Shown piece after piece: positions 10,429 to 19,581 of a DNA stretch of 54,350 nucleotides; the stretch's first letter is position 1, and every line of letters begins with the position of its first letter. The stretch comes from CAZRGV01 sp964599655. Lineage in GTDB: Bacteria; Planctomycetota; Planctomycetia; Isosphaerales; Isosphaeraceae. Position numbers and translations under genes: made by a program. The stretch lies in assembly GCA_964599655.1 (NCBI GenBank), contig CAZRGV010000029.1, positions 1 to 54,350 on the forward strand, given 5' to 3'. The notes under the pieces are model-generated. The model made no database searches, had not been told where the DNA came from, and saw only the letters and a program-made list of their open reading frames with translations.

Positions 10429-10761
10429 AACCCTTGACCTTGGACAACCGTCAAGCCCGACGAAATCGGACCCGGTACGGTTTATCTCAAAGCGACCAGC
10501 GAGACGCTGAAATCACACCATTCGGAGCGCAATAGGCGTGCGTGGACGAGAAGGTGGGTCGACCCATCTTCTTTCAATGGGCGTCAGAACTGTGTCGGCC
10601 GAACCAAAAAACCCGAGATTCGATGGATTTCGCGAGGATCGAGACGCTACGTGAATGGGGTGGATTGGGGGGAATGGGTCGTATTCGATGAGAAGGTCCG
10701 AGCGACGGGTCGGCCGCCGAGCGCGCGATCCGTGCGTGCGTGATCCCGCCAGTCGATCGGG
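10429..10761. other. Intergenic region, no gene seen
   Basis: This is about 330 bases between the HlyD-type promoter and the 3' end of the small regulator. Short open frames show no ribosome-binding site or recognisable protein. The second arm of the GGTCAA/TTGACC inverted repeat lies at its left edge. Confidence 0.45.
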
Positions 10762-11064
10762 TCAGGGCAATTTTGACGGTTCGGGGCCGAGAATCAGGTC
10801 GAGCAGCACGCGAACCTCGCGGTGCGCCTCGACCGGATGACGGAGCGGTAGGTCCGCGTGCACCTTGTAGCGGTTACGACGGCCTTCGCGGGCCCTCGAC
10901 AGATAACCGCCTTCCTCCAGATCGGAGACGATTCGATGGACGGCCCGCTCGGTAATTCCCACGCGTTCGGCCACTTCACGCAGGCGGATTTCCGGCTCCT
11001 GCGCGATGCAAAGCAGCACGTGGGCATGGTTGCTCAGAAACGTCCAGTCGCTTCCGCTCGCCAT
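10762..11064 (-). CDS. Small winged helix-turn-helix transcriptional regulator
   Basis: The protein has 100 residues and consists almost entirely of one MarR/ArsR-like winged helix: WTFLSNHAHVLLCIAQEP, then the helix-turn-helix LREVAERVGITERAVHRIV, then the wing GGYLSRAREGRRNRYKV. The C-terminal 30 residues (HPVEAHREVRVLLDLIL) are helical and may dimerise. There is no ligand domain. It is divergent from dabBA and shares a 363-base upstream region that contains a perfect inverted repeat (11139-11159). Local control of dabBA is therefore a reasonable inference, not something the sequence proves. An AAGGGTGAG upstream is far from the ATG, so initiation strength is unclear. Confidence 0.8.
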   Translation of the reverse strand: MASGSDWTFLSNHAHVLLCIAQEPEIRLREVAERVGITERAVHRIVSDLEEGGYLSRAREGRRNRYKVHADLPLRHPVEAHREVRVLLDLILGPEPSKLP

Positions 11065-11427
11065 TTTGGTCGATTTCTCACCCTTCGTCCCTTGACTTCC
11101 GATCTATAGTGCGGTAGAGAATGTTGACTTTCGTGTCATGAATTCTCTGTCAGAATTCAGGGGCCACCCCGACGCAACACCACTATAACCGAGAGGCGAG
11201 GCGTTTGCCGACAGGGTGAAATTGGAACGATCGACGATGGAGGCCGGCTCGACGAGGTTGATGATCGTCGGGCCCTGAGCGGGGAGACGCATTCCCGGAC
11301 GTCGAGCGGGGCGGGAGCGGGAGTTGGCCGGCGGCGTTCGCGTGGCGCGACGTTGAACCGGGGCGTCCGAGCTGCGCGCCAGTGGGCAAGTCACGGAACC
11401 GTGAGATTTTTGAGTGGGAGAACACGT
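11065..11427. other. Divergent regulatory region between HTH regulator and dabB
   Basis: There is no gene. It holds two TTGACT words (11092-11097 and 11124-11129) without a good -10 partner, and the inverted repeat at 11139-11159. It probably carries the promoters of both divergent transcripts. Confidence 0.5.
11139..11159. promoter_or_regulatory. Perfect inverted repeat, candidate operator
   Basis: TGAATTCT (11139-11146), five bases, then AGAATTCA (11152-11159) make a perfect 8-bp dyad, the size bound by a dimeric winged-helix protein. It lies 75 bases upstream of the regulator ATG and about 270 bases upstream of dabB. It is AT-rich in a GC-rich setting, which makes a chance match less likely. 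Confidence 0.5.
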
Positions 11428-12936
11428 GTGGATGACCGAAGGGGAGTTCGCTGGGACGCGGTGTTGTTGTCCCTCGTCGTGGGCTTGGCGGGGGTATCGG
11501 CGATGCTCTTCGCCGGTCAGATTATCGCCCCTCGCCCGTGGCTTGGGGCTGGGATTGTCATCGATCGGCTGAGCGCGTCGCTGAGCTTGCTCGTGGCGTC
11601 GGTGGGGGCCGTGACGTATCGATTCTCGATGCGGTATTTGGACGGTGATCCGGACCGCCGGTGGTTTTTGGTCCGGCTCGGGTGGACGGTCGGGGCGGCG
11701 TACGTCCTGATGATCGCCAACAACCTGCTGGTGCTTTTCGCGGCATGGTCGTTGACGAGCCTGGGGCTCCACGCGCTCCTGACGCATTATTCGGATCGAC
11801 CCGAGGCGCTGCCACCAGCGCGGAAGAAGTTCCTCATCAGCCGGTTGGGGGACGTTGCGCTGATCGCCGCGATCGGGGTGATCGCGGTCTCGTGGGGGAC
11901 GCTGGAGATCACGGCCTTTCTGAAGGCCGTCGGGGCGTCGGACGGTGAGCACCGATTCGAAATCGGCGTGGTGGGGGTGCTGGTGACCGTCGCGGCGTTA
12001 ACGAAGTCGGCACAGTTCCCGTTCCATAGCTGGCTTCCCGAGACGATGGAGGCTCCCACGCCGGTCTCGGCCTTGATGCATGCGGGCGTCATCAACGCGG
12101 GAGGGGCCTTGCTACTCCGGTTCGCGCCGGTGGTCGCGCGGGTCCCGGCGGGCCTGTTGTTGCTTTCGGTCGTGGGCACCGTGACGGCCTCGCTCGGCCT
12201 GCTGGCGATGTGGTCGCAAGTGAAGGTCAAACGGATCCTGGCGTGGTCCACGGTTGGGCAGATGGGGTTCATGATGATCCAGTGCGGCCTGGCGGCGTTC
12301 CCTGCGGCGTGGCTGCACATGCTGGGTCATGGGCTGTACAAGGCGTGGAGTTTTCTGAGGACCGGAGACCTTCCGGGGCCGAGTCGGCCGATCATTCCCG
12401 CCTCGCCGTTGCGCACGATCGGGCTGGCCTCGCTCGGGACCGTTCTGGCCGTGCCGGCGTTGATGCTGGCGTCGCGGGTGACTGGATTCTCGCCGCTTGA
12501 GTCGCCTGGCGAACTCGCTCTGGCGGCGATCGTCGCGTTGTCGATCGGGCAGATGTGGGTGGCGTTTGTGGGGGTAACGGCGTCCGGCGAGTCGACGCCT
12601 CGACAAGTCGTCGGCGCGGTCGGCTGGACGTTCGTCGTGGCGCTGGCGGCCTTTGCCTTGTACCGCGGGGCCTCGGCGTTTCTGAGCCCGGTCCTCGGCG
12701 ATACGGCTTTGCCTCGAGGGCCGATCGCCTGGTTGTCGGCGGTTATCCCGGTGGTTGCGATGGCGACATTGTCTGTTGTTCAAGCGATTCTGCCGTTGCT
12801 CGGGTGCCGTCCGGCGGGCCGGGCACTTTATGTCCATGCGTTGAACGGCTTTTATTTCGGGGCGGTCGCGGACCGTTTCGTGGATCGGGTTTGGGGCCGG
12901 CTGGCCCGGGTCGTGAAGGGGGTGGAAGGTGCTTGA
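11428..12936 (+). CDS. dabB: DabB, membrane subunit of the DAB inorganic-carbon transporter (NuoL/MrpA-like)
   Basis: This 502-residue polytopic protein belongs to the proton-translocating NuoL/MrpA superfamily. I start it at GTG 11428 because GGGAG sits about 7 bases upstream; TTG 11353 and GTG 11401 are in frame further upstream. It shows the conserved transmembrane set with KSAQFPFHSWLPETMEAP, PVSALMHAGVINAGG, KVKRILAWSTVGQMGFM and the MLGHGLYKAWSFL stretch, including the Lys and His used in proton conduction. Length near 500 and the directly following dabA separate it from true complex I NuoL (over 600 residues, with other nuo genes). In characterised systems DabB is thought to supply the cation-driven energy that lets DabA take up CO2/bicarbonate. 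Its stop overlaps the dabA start by 8 bases, so translation is probably coupled. Confidence 0.88.
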   Translation: MDDRRGVRWDAVLLSLVVGLAGVSAMLFAGQIIAPRPWLGAGIVIDRLSASLSLLVASVGAVTYRFSMRYLDGDPDRRWFLVRLGWTVGAAYVLMIANNLLVLFAAWSLTSLGLHALLTHYSDRPEALPPARKKFLISRLGDVALIAAIGVIAVSWGTLEITAFLKAVGASDGEHRFEIGVVGVLVTVAALTKSAQFPFHSWLPETMEAPTPVSALMHAGVINAGGALLLRFAPVVARVPAGLLLLSVVGTVTASLGLLAMWSQVKVKRILAWSTVGQMGFMMIQCGLAAFPAAWLHMLGHGLYKAWSFLRTGDLPGPSRPIIPASPLRTIGLASLGTVLAVPALMLASRVTGFSPLESPGELALAAIVALSIGQMWVAFVGVTASGESTPRQVVGAVGWTFVVALAAFALYRGASAFLSPVLGDTALPRGPIAWLSAVIPVVAMATLSVVQAILPLLGCRPAGRALYVHALNGFYFGAVADRFVDRVWGRLARVVKGVEGA

Positions 12937-15404
12937 GTCGACCGTGGTTTCGGATCGAGGAGCGGCGCTTAATGAGGTTTGGGCCGACGTCAACCGCGTT
13001 TGCCGTCGAATTCCGCCCCTCTGGGATCTGAACAATTTCGTGGCCGTGAACCCCTTCCTGGGATTTGCCGGAACCCCGCTCGCCGAGGCCGCGGGCGAGG
13101 TCCGCGATGGCCTGGGGGCGAAGGTCTTGCCGGGCGTGGATTATTACCGAGAGCGCTGGGCCGCGGGGGACTTTGAGTCGTCGGACCTGTTGCGGGCGGC
13201 TTCCCGAGTCGGTGAGAACGCCGAGACGCTTGAAGCAGTCCTGGAGGGTGAGCGGCCGATGCCGGTCCGATCGGCCGGTCCGGTCTTGACCTTCGCCGAG
13301 CGGCTCGACCTGGCCCACGGCGGGCGCTGGGAGGACGCGGTCGTCCGCCAGATCACGCGTTGGTGCGCCGTTTATTCCCTGGGGGGCGGGGCGTACTGGA
13401 AACTGGCCATCGGCGGCCGGGGACTCTACGCCTCGTGGCGGGAGGCGTCGAGGGTCGACCGGACCTTGGAGATCCTGGGGCTCTCGGGCTGGCGGCGTTG
13501 GGTGGACGCTCTGCCGGAGAACGCCGACGAGGCGATTGTGCAAATGCTCACGAAACTCGGCGTGGAGCCCGAGGATCGCGAGGCGTATCTCTACCGCCTC
13601 TTACGGGGTGTGTACGGCTGGGCGTCGTTCCTCCGCCGCGACGACTGGGCCGGGGGCGTTGAGGGCCCAGGCTCGCTGGGCGAATTGCTGGCCATCCGTG
13701 CCTGCGCCGACGCGGCTGTCGCCGAACTGGCGTCTCGGATCGCGGGTCGCGGTGTGTCGTCGACGCCGTGCGACGACAACGAGAAGGTGGAGGACGAATC
13801 GGTCCTCGCCGTTTTCCAGGACGCCATGGAGGACGGCTTCGCCCGACGCTTGCTCGGCGGCTTGAATCTCCCGACGCGGCGTCCGGCGCTTTCGAGGCCG
13901 GCGTTGCAGTCGGTCTTTTGCATCGATGTGCGTTCGGAACCACTCCGTCGCCACCTCGAGGCTCAGTCCGAGACGATCGAGACCCGCGGCTTCGCCGGGT
14001 TTTTCGGCGTGCCGCTGGAATGGCTCTCCAACGCGGGATGCGGCAGCGCCCGATGCCCCGTTTTGCTCCGGCCGTCCCGGGGCGATGCGTTGATGGCGGA
14101 TGCCAAGNNNNNNNNNNCCGCCGATCGCGATCCGGCCGACGGTCATGGAGTCGCCCGGGGCGCTGAAGGCCGCGGTCAAGCACGTCCAGGGTGCTCCGGC
14201 TGGTGCCTTCAATTTCGTGGAGGTGCTGGGCCTGGCCTACGGTCTTGGTCTGGCGGCCGACGCGATCGCCGCGCGAGCGGCGAAACCGTCCACGGAGGGG
14301 ACCGTCTCCCTCGAGCTCGATCCGGACGGGCAGGGTGGCGGGATTCCTCGATCGGTCCGCGTCGATCTGGCTGCGGGAATTCTGAAGAACACGGGCCTGA
14401 CGCACTCGTTCGCCCGGTTGGTGCTTCTCTGTGGCCATGAAGGACGAAGCGCGAACAATCCGCACGCCGCTGGACTCGACTGCGGCGCCTGCGGAGGGCA
14501 TGGCGGGGCTCTCAACGCTCGGGTCGCAGCCGCGTTGCTCAACGACCCGGAGGTTCGCGAGGGCCTTCGGAGCCGGGGACTGGCGGTTCCGAGCGACACC
14601 CACTTCGTCGCGGGCGTCCACAACACGATGACCGATGAGGTGGCCTTGCTCGATACCGACGAGATCCCGCCCACTCACCGGGCCGATCTCGACCAGATTC
14701 GGAACTGGCTGGCCCGCGCCGGGGCGTTGACACGAGCCGAGCGAGCGCCCTCGCTTGGGCTGTCGAACCGGCCGTCGGGAATCCTCGACCGGCTGCTCCG
14801 CCGACGATCCCGGGATTGGTCGGAGGTGCGTCCCGAGTGGGGATTGGCCCGCAACGCCGCCTTCATCGCGGCACGACGCTCGCGAACGCGAGGCGTGAAC
14901 TTGGGAGGGCGGGTGTTCCTTCATGAGTATGACGCCTCGCTCGACCCGGACGACTCGGTTCTGACGCTGATCCTCTCGGCCCCGATGGTTGTCGCGTCGT
15001 GGATCAACCTTCAGTACTTTGCCTCCACGGTGGACAACGACGCCTTCGGTTGCGGGACCAAGGCGCTTCACAACCGAGTGGGATCGCTTGGGGTGGTTCT
15101 GGGCAACGGCGGCGATTTACGCACGGGTCTGCCGCTTCAATCCGTCCAAACGCCTGATGGCCGATGGTTCCACGAGCCGCTCCGGCTTCAGGTTGTGGTC
15201 GAGACGATGCCGTCGCGGATTGACGCGGTCCTGGCCGCCCAACCTGGAGTGCGCGACCTTGTGGAAAACGGGTGGGTCCGCCTCTTCGCCCTCGACCCGG
15301 ACAGTTCGGAGGCGTTCCTGCGACTTCCCTCGGGCGACTGGGAGGCGGTTTCCGATCTCGAAGCCAGCGACCGGCACAGCGTCGTCTGCGAGTCCGTGGG
15401 ATGA
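12929..15404 (+). CDS. dabA: DabA (DUF2309), zinc carbonic-anhydrase-like subunit of the DAB transporter; interrupted by a 10-N gap
   Basis: Start is GTG 12929 inside the end of dabB, preceded by a purine-rich AAGGGGGTGGAAG. The frame reaches the N run at 14108-14117 and continues in another frame to 15404; I read one gene of about 825 residues, as expected for DabA, with a mis-sized gap. Residues near the start (PPLWDLNNFVAVNPF) are typical. The zinc site is visible: Cys331 and Asp333 in CIDVRSE before the gap, and His and Cys after it in LCGHEGRS and GLDCGACGGH. The SAPMVVASWINLQYF region near the end is also characteristic. Family knowledge: DabA/DabB import inorganic carbon by vectorial CO2 hydration. 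In a probable heterotroph this would serve carboxylating enzymes, not carbon fixation. Confidence 0.9.
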
Positions 15405-15464
15405 GCCGTTGTCGAGCGCGCCGAAGGACGTAGAGCGTTTCTCTTTTCGAGCCGCGCGCGAATC

Positions 15465-15504
15465 CGGGCTCGGGGCGGTCGCGAGACGACCGGCCTCGAG
15501 CCCG
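15465..15504. terminator. Large GC hairpin between convergent genes
   Basis: CGGGCTCG (15465-15472) pairs with CGAGCCCG (15497-15504), and inside it CGGTCG (15476-15481) pairs with CGACCG (15487-15492). It sits 60 bases after dabA and 30 after the convergent lipoprotein stop. There is no U-tract, so it is at best a structural or bidirectional terminator. Confidence 0.45.
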
Positions 15505-15534
15505 TTGGGCGAGAAACGGTCCTGACGTGCCGGC

Positions 15535-15936
15535 TCAATAGGGGCTGGGGGTCGATCCCGGCTGGCCCATGTTGTAGCTCGCCGCGGGCACGGAACCGTC
15601 CGGCGCGTTCAGGCCGCCCTGGGAGGGACCCGCGGGGGGCATGCCGCCGAGCTCACTGGGCATGCCGCCGTAGGGGTTGCCCGTCGGAGCCGCGCCATAG
15701 GGTCCAGTGGGTGGCGTGAGGGCGTTTGTCGAAGCCCCTGAATAAGCCGACTGGTCGGCACTGGTTCCGGCAGAGTTCATGCTGAAGCCGGTCTCGGGGG
15801 CCCCAGGAGGCATGGCCGAGTTCGAGAACGCGGGCTCGGGCGGAACCTGACGGGTTGGTAGGTGCCGACAACCGCCGGACGTGAGCAAAAGCGCGAGGCC
15901 GAAACCGGCCAGGCAGCTAGACTTGAGCCGATCCAT
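15535..15936 (-). CDS. Small Gly/Pro/Ser-rich lipoprotein of unknown function
   Basis: The protein has 133 residues from ATG 15936, supported by GAGGAGAG about 9 bases upstream; a longer open frame upstream lacks such a site. Residues 1-24 are a lipoprotein signal (KSSCLAGFGLALLLTSGGC) with the lipobox Cys, followed directly by basic residues. The mature part is low complexity, rich in Pro, Gly, Ala, Ser, Asn and Met (PYGAAPTGNPYGGMPSE), with no globular domain visible. It is convergent with dabA. I do not recognise a function; an unstructured envelope-attached protein is all that can be said. Confidence 0.65.
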   Translation of the reverse strand: MDRLKSSCLAGFGLALLLTSGGCRHLPTRQVPPEPAFSNSAMPPGAPETGFSMNSAGTSADQSAYSGASTNALTPPTGPYGAAPTGNPYGGMPSELGGMPPAGPSQGGLNAPDGSVPAASYNMGQPGSTPSPY

Positions 15937-16186
15937 CGGCAGACTCTCCTCTTCCCTGGGGACCTGAGAGGCATGAAGAAAGCTCGCCCGGCCGCGCGCC
16001 AGCAAGGGCTTGATCGGCCGACTTGGGACGATTGAGCGGGCACAACGGCGGTGGTTCGGGGCGAGACGTTGTCGATTCGAGATGGGAACCCGACGCCTGC
16101 GAGGGGAATCACCCACAGGCGTCGCGGATCATAGCGAAATTGCCAGGTTGGTCAAGCGATTCTGGCCCGTTCGGGCGAACGCGGGG

Positions 16187-16810
16187 TTACTTGCCCTTGG
16201 CGGCGCTGAAGCGACGGCTGACCTCGTCCCAGTTGACGGTGTTCCACCAGGCGGCGATGTAGTCAGGCCGCTTGTTCTGGTAGTCGAGGTAGTAGGCGTG
16301 CTCCCAGACGTCGAGACCGAGGATCGGCGTGCCGCTGCCGTCCATCAAGGGGCTGTCCTGGTTGGGGGTCGAGCAGACGGCCAGCTTGCCATCCTTGCCG
16401 ACAACGAGCCAAGCCCAGCCCGAGCCGAAGCGGGTGGCGGCGGCCTGGCTGAAGGCGTCCTTGAAGGCGGCGAATCCGCCGAGGTCGCTGGTGATGGCCG
16501 CCGCCAGGTCGCCCGTGGGCTCGCCGCCACCGCCGGGTTTCATCACGGTCCAGAACAAGGAGTGGTTGGCGTGGCCTCCGCCATTGTTGCGAACGGCGCC
16601 GCGAATGGCTTCGGGCACGGCGTCGAGGTTCGCGATCAACTCCTCGATCGGCTTGCCCTGAAGTTCGGCGTGACCTTCCAGGGCCTTGTTGAGGTTGGTG
16701 ACATAGGCGACATGATGCCTGTCGTGGTGGATTTCCATGGTCCGGGCGCTGATATGGGGCTCCAGCGCGTTCTTCGGGTACGGCAAGTCAGGAACGGTGT
16801 ACTCGGCCAT
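16187..16810 (-). CDS. sodA: Superoxide dismutase, Fe/Mn family (Mn-type features)
   Basis: The protein has 207 residues from ATG 16810, with GGGAG upstream; the longer open frame is not needed because the family begins close to the YTVPDLPYP motif. Metal ligands are visible: His28 in MEIHHDRHH, His in NGGGHANHSLFW, and Asp and His in LDVWEHAYYLDYQNKRPDY. GGGHAN and the Gln in NQDSP point to manganese more than iron. There is no signal peptide, so it is cytoplasmic. It converts superoxide to peroxide and oxygen. It stands alone between a lipoprotein gene and the divergent carbamoyltransferase. CGTTCG-GG-CGAACG (16169-16182) just after the stop is a short possible terminator stem. Confidence 0.95.
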   Translation of the reverse strand: MAEYTVPDLPYPKNALEPHISARTMEIHHDRHHVAYVTNLNKALEGHAELQGKPIEELIANLDAVPEAIRGAVRNNGGGHANHSLFWTVMKPGGGGEPTGDLAAAITSDLGGFAAFKDAFSQAAATRFGSGWAWLVVGKDGKLAVCSTPNQDSPLMDGSGTPILGLDVWEHAYYLDYQNKRPDYIAAWWNTVNWDEVSRRFSAAKGK

Positions 16811-17164
16811 GAGTTGAACTCCCAGTTGCAAGGGGTCTCTTGTCGGTCTCTCACCCTTGCCCCGGCCACGAACAGCCGGAGCACGCCGTCCCCACACGCT
16901 ACCACATGGCTGTGGGGGGCTTCAAATGTTCCGATGACCGGAAGAGTCTCGAAGAGGTCGTGACCGCCCACCGAAGTCGCGAACCGATCGGGGTGGTGGA
17001 CGTGAGGATTCCTCAGGCGTACCGGATTCGAGGCGCGTGGCGTTCGGAAGGACACACGAGCGCCCGAACCATTCGGCAGTGTCTTACCCCGCGACGGTAC
17101 GCGATGTTAGGATGGACCACGGGTTCTTGTGCGCCCTTCTTCATCAGGAATCTGACTCAACCGT
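16811..17164. other. Divergent intergenic region, no gene seen
   Basis: These 354 bases between sod and the carbamoyltransferase should carry both promoters. I see no clear -35/-10 pair, operator-like dyad or small gene. Confidence 0.45.
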
Positions 17165-19003
17165 ATGAGCGCGATTCTCGGGATCTCGGCGTATTACCAC
17201 GATTCGGCCGCCTGCCTGGTCGTCGACGGCCGAATCGCCGCCGCGGCACAAGAGGAGCGGTTCACGCGCAAGAAGCACGACAGCGATTTCCCTAGCCAGG
17301 CCGTCGCGTTCTGTCTGAAACAGGCCGGATTCACGCCGGACGAGCTCGACTGGGTGGGATTCTACGACAAGCCGCTACTGAAATTCGAGCGATTACTGGA
17401 AACCTACCTGGCCTACGCGCCGGCGGGTCTGGCTTCGTTTCGCATGGCGTTGCCGCTCTGGCTGCGGACGAAGCTATTCCTGCCGAGGATCATGCGGAAG
17501 GAACTCGGTGGAGCGTATCGGCGGCGGTTCGTGTTCCCGGAGCATCACGAGTCGCATGCGGCGAGCGCCTTCTTCCCGTCGCCGTTCGAGGAGGCGGCCA
17601 TCCTGACGATCGACGGCGTTGGTGAGTGGGCGACCGCCAGCTTCGGCATGGGGCGGGGCAACCGCATCGAGCTGACACATCAACTGGTGTTTCCGCACTC
17701 ACTCGGACTGCTTTACTCGGCGTTCACCTATTACACGGGGTTCAAGGTCAATAGCGGCGAATACAAGGTGATGGGGCTGGCTCCCTACGGCGAGCCGAAG
17801 TATGCCGAATTGATCTACAAGCACCTGCTCGATCTGAAGGACGACGGCTCGTTCCGCATGGACATGTCGTACTTCAACTACGCGCAGGGGTTGACCATGA
17901 CCTCGCCGAAGTTTCACCGGCTCTTCGGCGGTCCGCCTCGAAAGCCCGAGTCGAACCTGACCCAGCGCGAGATGGACCTGGCCGCCTCGGTGCAGGCGGT
18001 GACCGAGGAGATCCTGCTTCGCATGGCGAGGCACGTGCACAAGGTCACCGGCGCGAAAAACCTCTGTCTGGCGGGCGGGGTGGCCCTGAACTGCGTTGCC
18101 AACGGGCGAATTCTCCGAGAAGGGCCGTTCGACGACCTCTGGATCCAGCCGGCGGCCGGCGATGCCGGCGGCGCTCTGGGCGTCGCCTTGTTCATTCATC
18201 ATCAACTGCTGAATCAGCCGCGAACGCCCGAGCCGTTCGACAGCCAGCAGGGCTCATTCCTGGGACCGGACTTTTCCGACGCGCAGATCGAGCGGTTCCT
18301 GCGGTCGGTCGAGGCGCCCTTCTCGCGTTATGACTCGGACGACGAGCTCTGCGAGGCCGTCGCCGAGGCGCTGGCCGATGAGAAGGTGGTCGGATGGTTC
18401 GAGGGAAGGATGGAGTTCGGACCGAGGGCGCTCGGAGGACGGAGCATTCTGGGAGACGCCCGAAGCCCGAAGATGCAGTCGGTGATGAACCTCAAGATCA
18501 AGTTCCGAGAGTCGTTCCGGCCGTTCGCGCCGTCGGTCCTGCGAGACCGGGTCGACGAATACTTCGAGATGGCTCCGGGGCAGGACAGCCCCTACATGCT
18601 GCTCGTCGCCCCCGTGAAGGCGGATCAGCGCTTGCCGGATGACGGACGTTCGGAAGGGCTCTGGGGAATCGACAAACTGAACGTGCCTCGGAGCGTCATT
18701 CCGGCCGTCACGCACGTCGACTTCTCGGCGCGCATTCAGACGGTCGACGAGGCGCGCAACCCGCTCTATGCGAAGTTGCTGCGGGCGTTTGAACGTCGAA
18801 CGGGCTGTCCGGTGATCGTGAACACCAGCTTCAACGTGCGGGGTGAGCCGATCGTCGGGTCGCCAGCCGACGCCTACCGCTGCTTCCTGGCGACGAACAT
18901 CGACGTGCTCGCCCTGGGCCGGTTCGTGCTCCGAAAGGAGCAGCATCAGGCGCTGAGCCAGGCCGAGGTCGAGGCCCACCTCGCGCAGTTCCAGCTTGAT
19001 TGA
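17165..19003 (+). CDS. O-carbamoyltransferase, NodU/CmcH/TobZ/SxtI family
   Basis: The protein has 612 residues, the usual family length. The N-terminal Kae1-like part opens with ILGISAYYHDSAACLV and AAAQEERFTRKKHDSDFP, then HHESHAASAFFPSPF (metal/ATP histidines), ILTIDGVGEW and LAGGVALNCVANG. The C-terminal YrdC-like part carries GRMEFGPRALGGRSI and VNTSFNVRGEPIV. Such enzymes form carbamoyl-AMP from carbamoyl phosphate and ATP and pass the carbamoyl group to a hydroxyl on a sugar, antibiotic or toxin. The acceptor is unknown. It begins a tight run with an SxtJ-like and a DUF5989 protein, the same trio as sxtI-sxtJ-sxtK in cyanobacterial saxitoxin clusters. The upstream ribosome-binding site is weak and distant. 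Confidence 0.92.
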   Translation: MSAILGISAYYHDSAACLVVDGRIAAAAQEERFTRKKHDSDFPSQAVAFCLKQAGFTPDELDWVGFYDKPLLKFERLLETYLAYAPAGLASFRMALPLWLRTKLFLPRIMRKELGGAYRRRFVFPEHHESHAASAFFPSPFEEAAILTIDGVGEWATASFGMGRGNRIELTHQLVFPHSLGLLYSAFTYYTGFKVNSGEYKVMGLAPYGEPKYAELIYKHLLDLKDDGSFRMDMSYFNYAQGLTMTSPKFHRLFGGPPRKPESNLTQREMDLAASVQAVTEEILLRMARHVHKVTGAKNLCLAGGVALNCVANGRILREGPFDDLWIQPAAGDAGGALGVALFIHHQLLNQPRTPEPFDSQQGSFLGPDFSDAQIERFLRSVEAPFSRYDSDDELCEAVAEALADEKVVGWFEGRMEFGPRALGGRSILGDARSPKMQSVMNLKIKFRESFRPFAPSVLRDRVDEYFEMAPGQDSPYMLLVAPVKADQRLPDDGRSEGLWGIDKLNVPRSVIPAVTHVDFSARIQTVDEARNPLYAKLLRAFERRTGCPVIVNTSFNVRGEPIVGSPADAYRCFLATNIDVLALGRFVLRKEQHQALSQAEVEAHLAQFQLD

Positions 19004-19020
19004 GAGGAGACCTTTCACCC

Positions 19021-19437
19021 ATGTCGCTGGTGGAAATCAACTGGCGGCCCGATCGCAAGACACTCTCCGAGTTTTCCGAGGCCTGGATGTTCGCGCTCGG
19101 AATGCTCGCGGCCCCGTTGGCCTATTTTCGAGGCCATCCGTGGCTGGCCGGAGCCTTCTGGGGCCTGGCAGTGGCCGGTCGAGTGGTGGGACTGGTCCGG
19201 CCGTCGTGGCTCAAGCCGGTGTTTCTCGGCCTGACGCTCCTGACCTGGCCGATTGGTCTGGTCGTCTCGAACGTCGTGCTCGCCTTGTTGTATTACGGGG
19301 TCTTCACGCCGATCGCCTTGGTCTTTCGCGTGATGGGCCGCGATGCCTTGAAACGCCGATTCGAACCCGAGGCCACGAGTTACTGGGAGCCTTACTCGCC
19401 GGGCGGCCAACTGGATCGCTACCTGAAGCAGCACTGA
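19021..19437 (+). CDS. SxtJ-family small membrane protein
   Basis: The protein has 138 residues from ATG 19021, preceded by GAGGAG; an upstream in-frame ATG at 19000 overlaps the carbamoyltransferase stop. After VEINWRPDRKTLSEFSEAW come two or three hydrophobic segments (FALGMLAAPLAYF, AGAFWGLAVAGRVVGLV, GLTLLTWPIGLVVSNVVLALLYYGVF) and a polar tail with FEPEATSYWEPY. This pattern fits the SxtJ family, known only from its place beside carbamoyltransferases. It starts 17 bases after the carbamoyltransferase stop and is almost surely in the same operon. A role in bringing the transferase to the membrane is inference. Confidence 0.8.
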   Translation: MSLVEINWRPDRKTLSEFSEAWMFALGMLAAPLAYFRGHPWLAGAFWGLAVAGRVVGLVRPSWLKPVFLGLTLLTWPIGLVVSNVVLALLYYGVFTPIALVFRVMGRDALKRRFEPEATSYWEPYSPGGQLDRYLKQH

Positions 19438-19581
19438 CCGAGGAAACGCGACGTGAGGGGACTCCGCGAGGAAACCTGGGAATGATACGATCGAGGATCG
19501 ATTCATCGTCCGGTTCGCGCGGAACGTGAGGCGATTTTTGATCATCTTCTGGCATGATCACACAACGTTCGAGGAGGAGCG

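Noticed and set aside
11353..11427. TTG 11353 as the dabB start
   Set aside because: No ribosome-binding site, and the extra 25 residues are basic and unlike the family; GTG 11428 has GGGAG at good spacing.
12929..15404. dabA as a pseudogene
   Set aside because: The only break coincides with a 10-N gap; motifs are intact on both sides.
16169..16182. CGTTCG/CGAACG stem after sod as a terminator
   Set aside because: Short stem with a 2-base loop and no U-tract; too weak to list alone.
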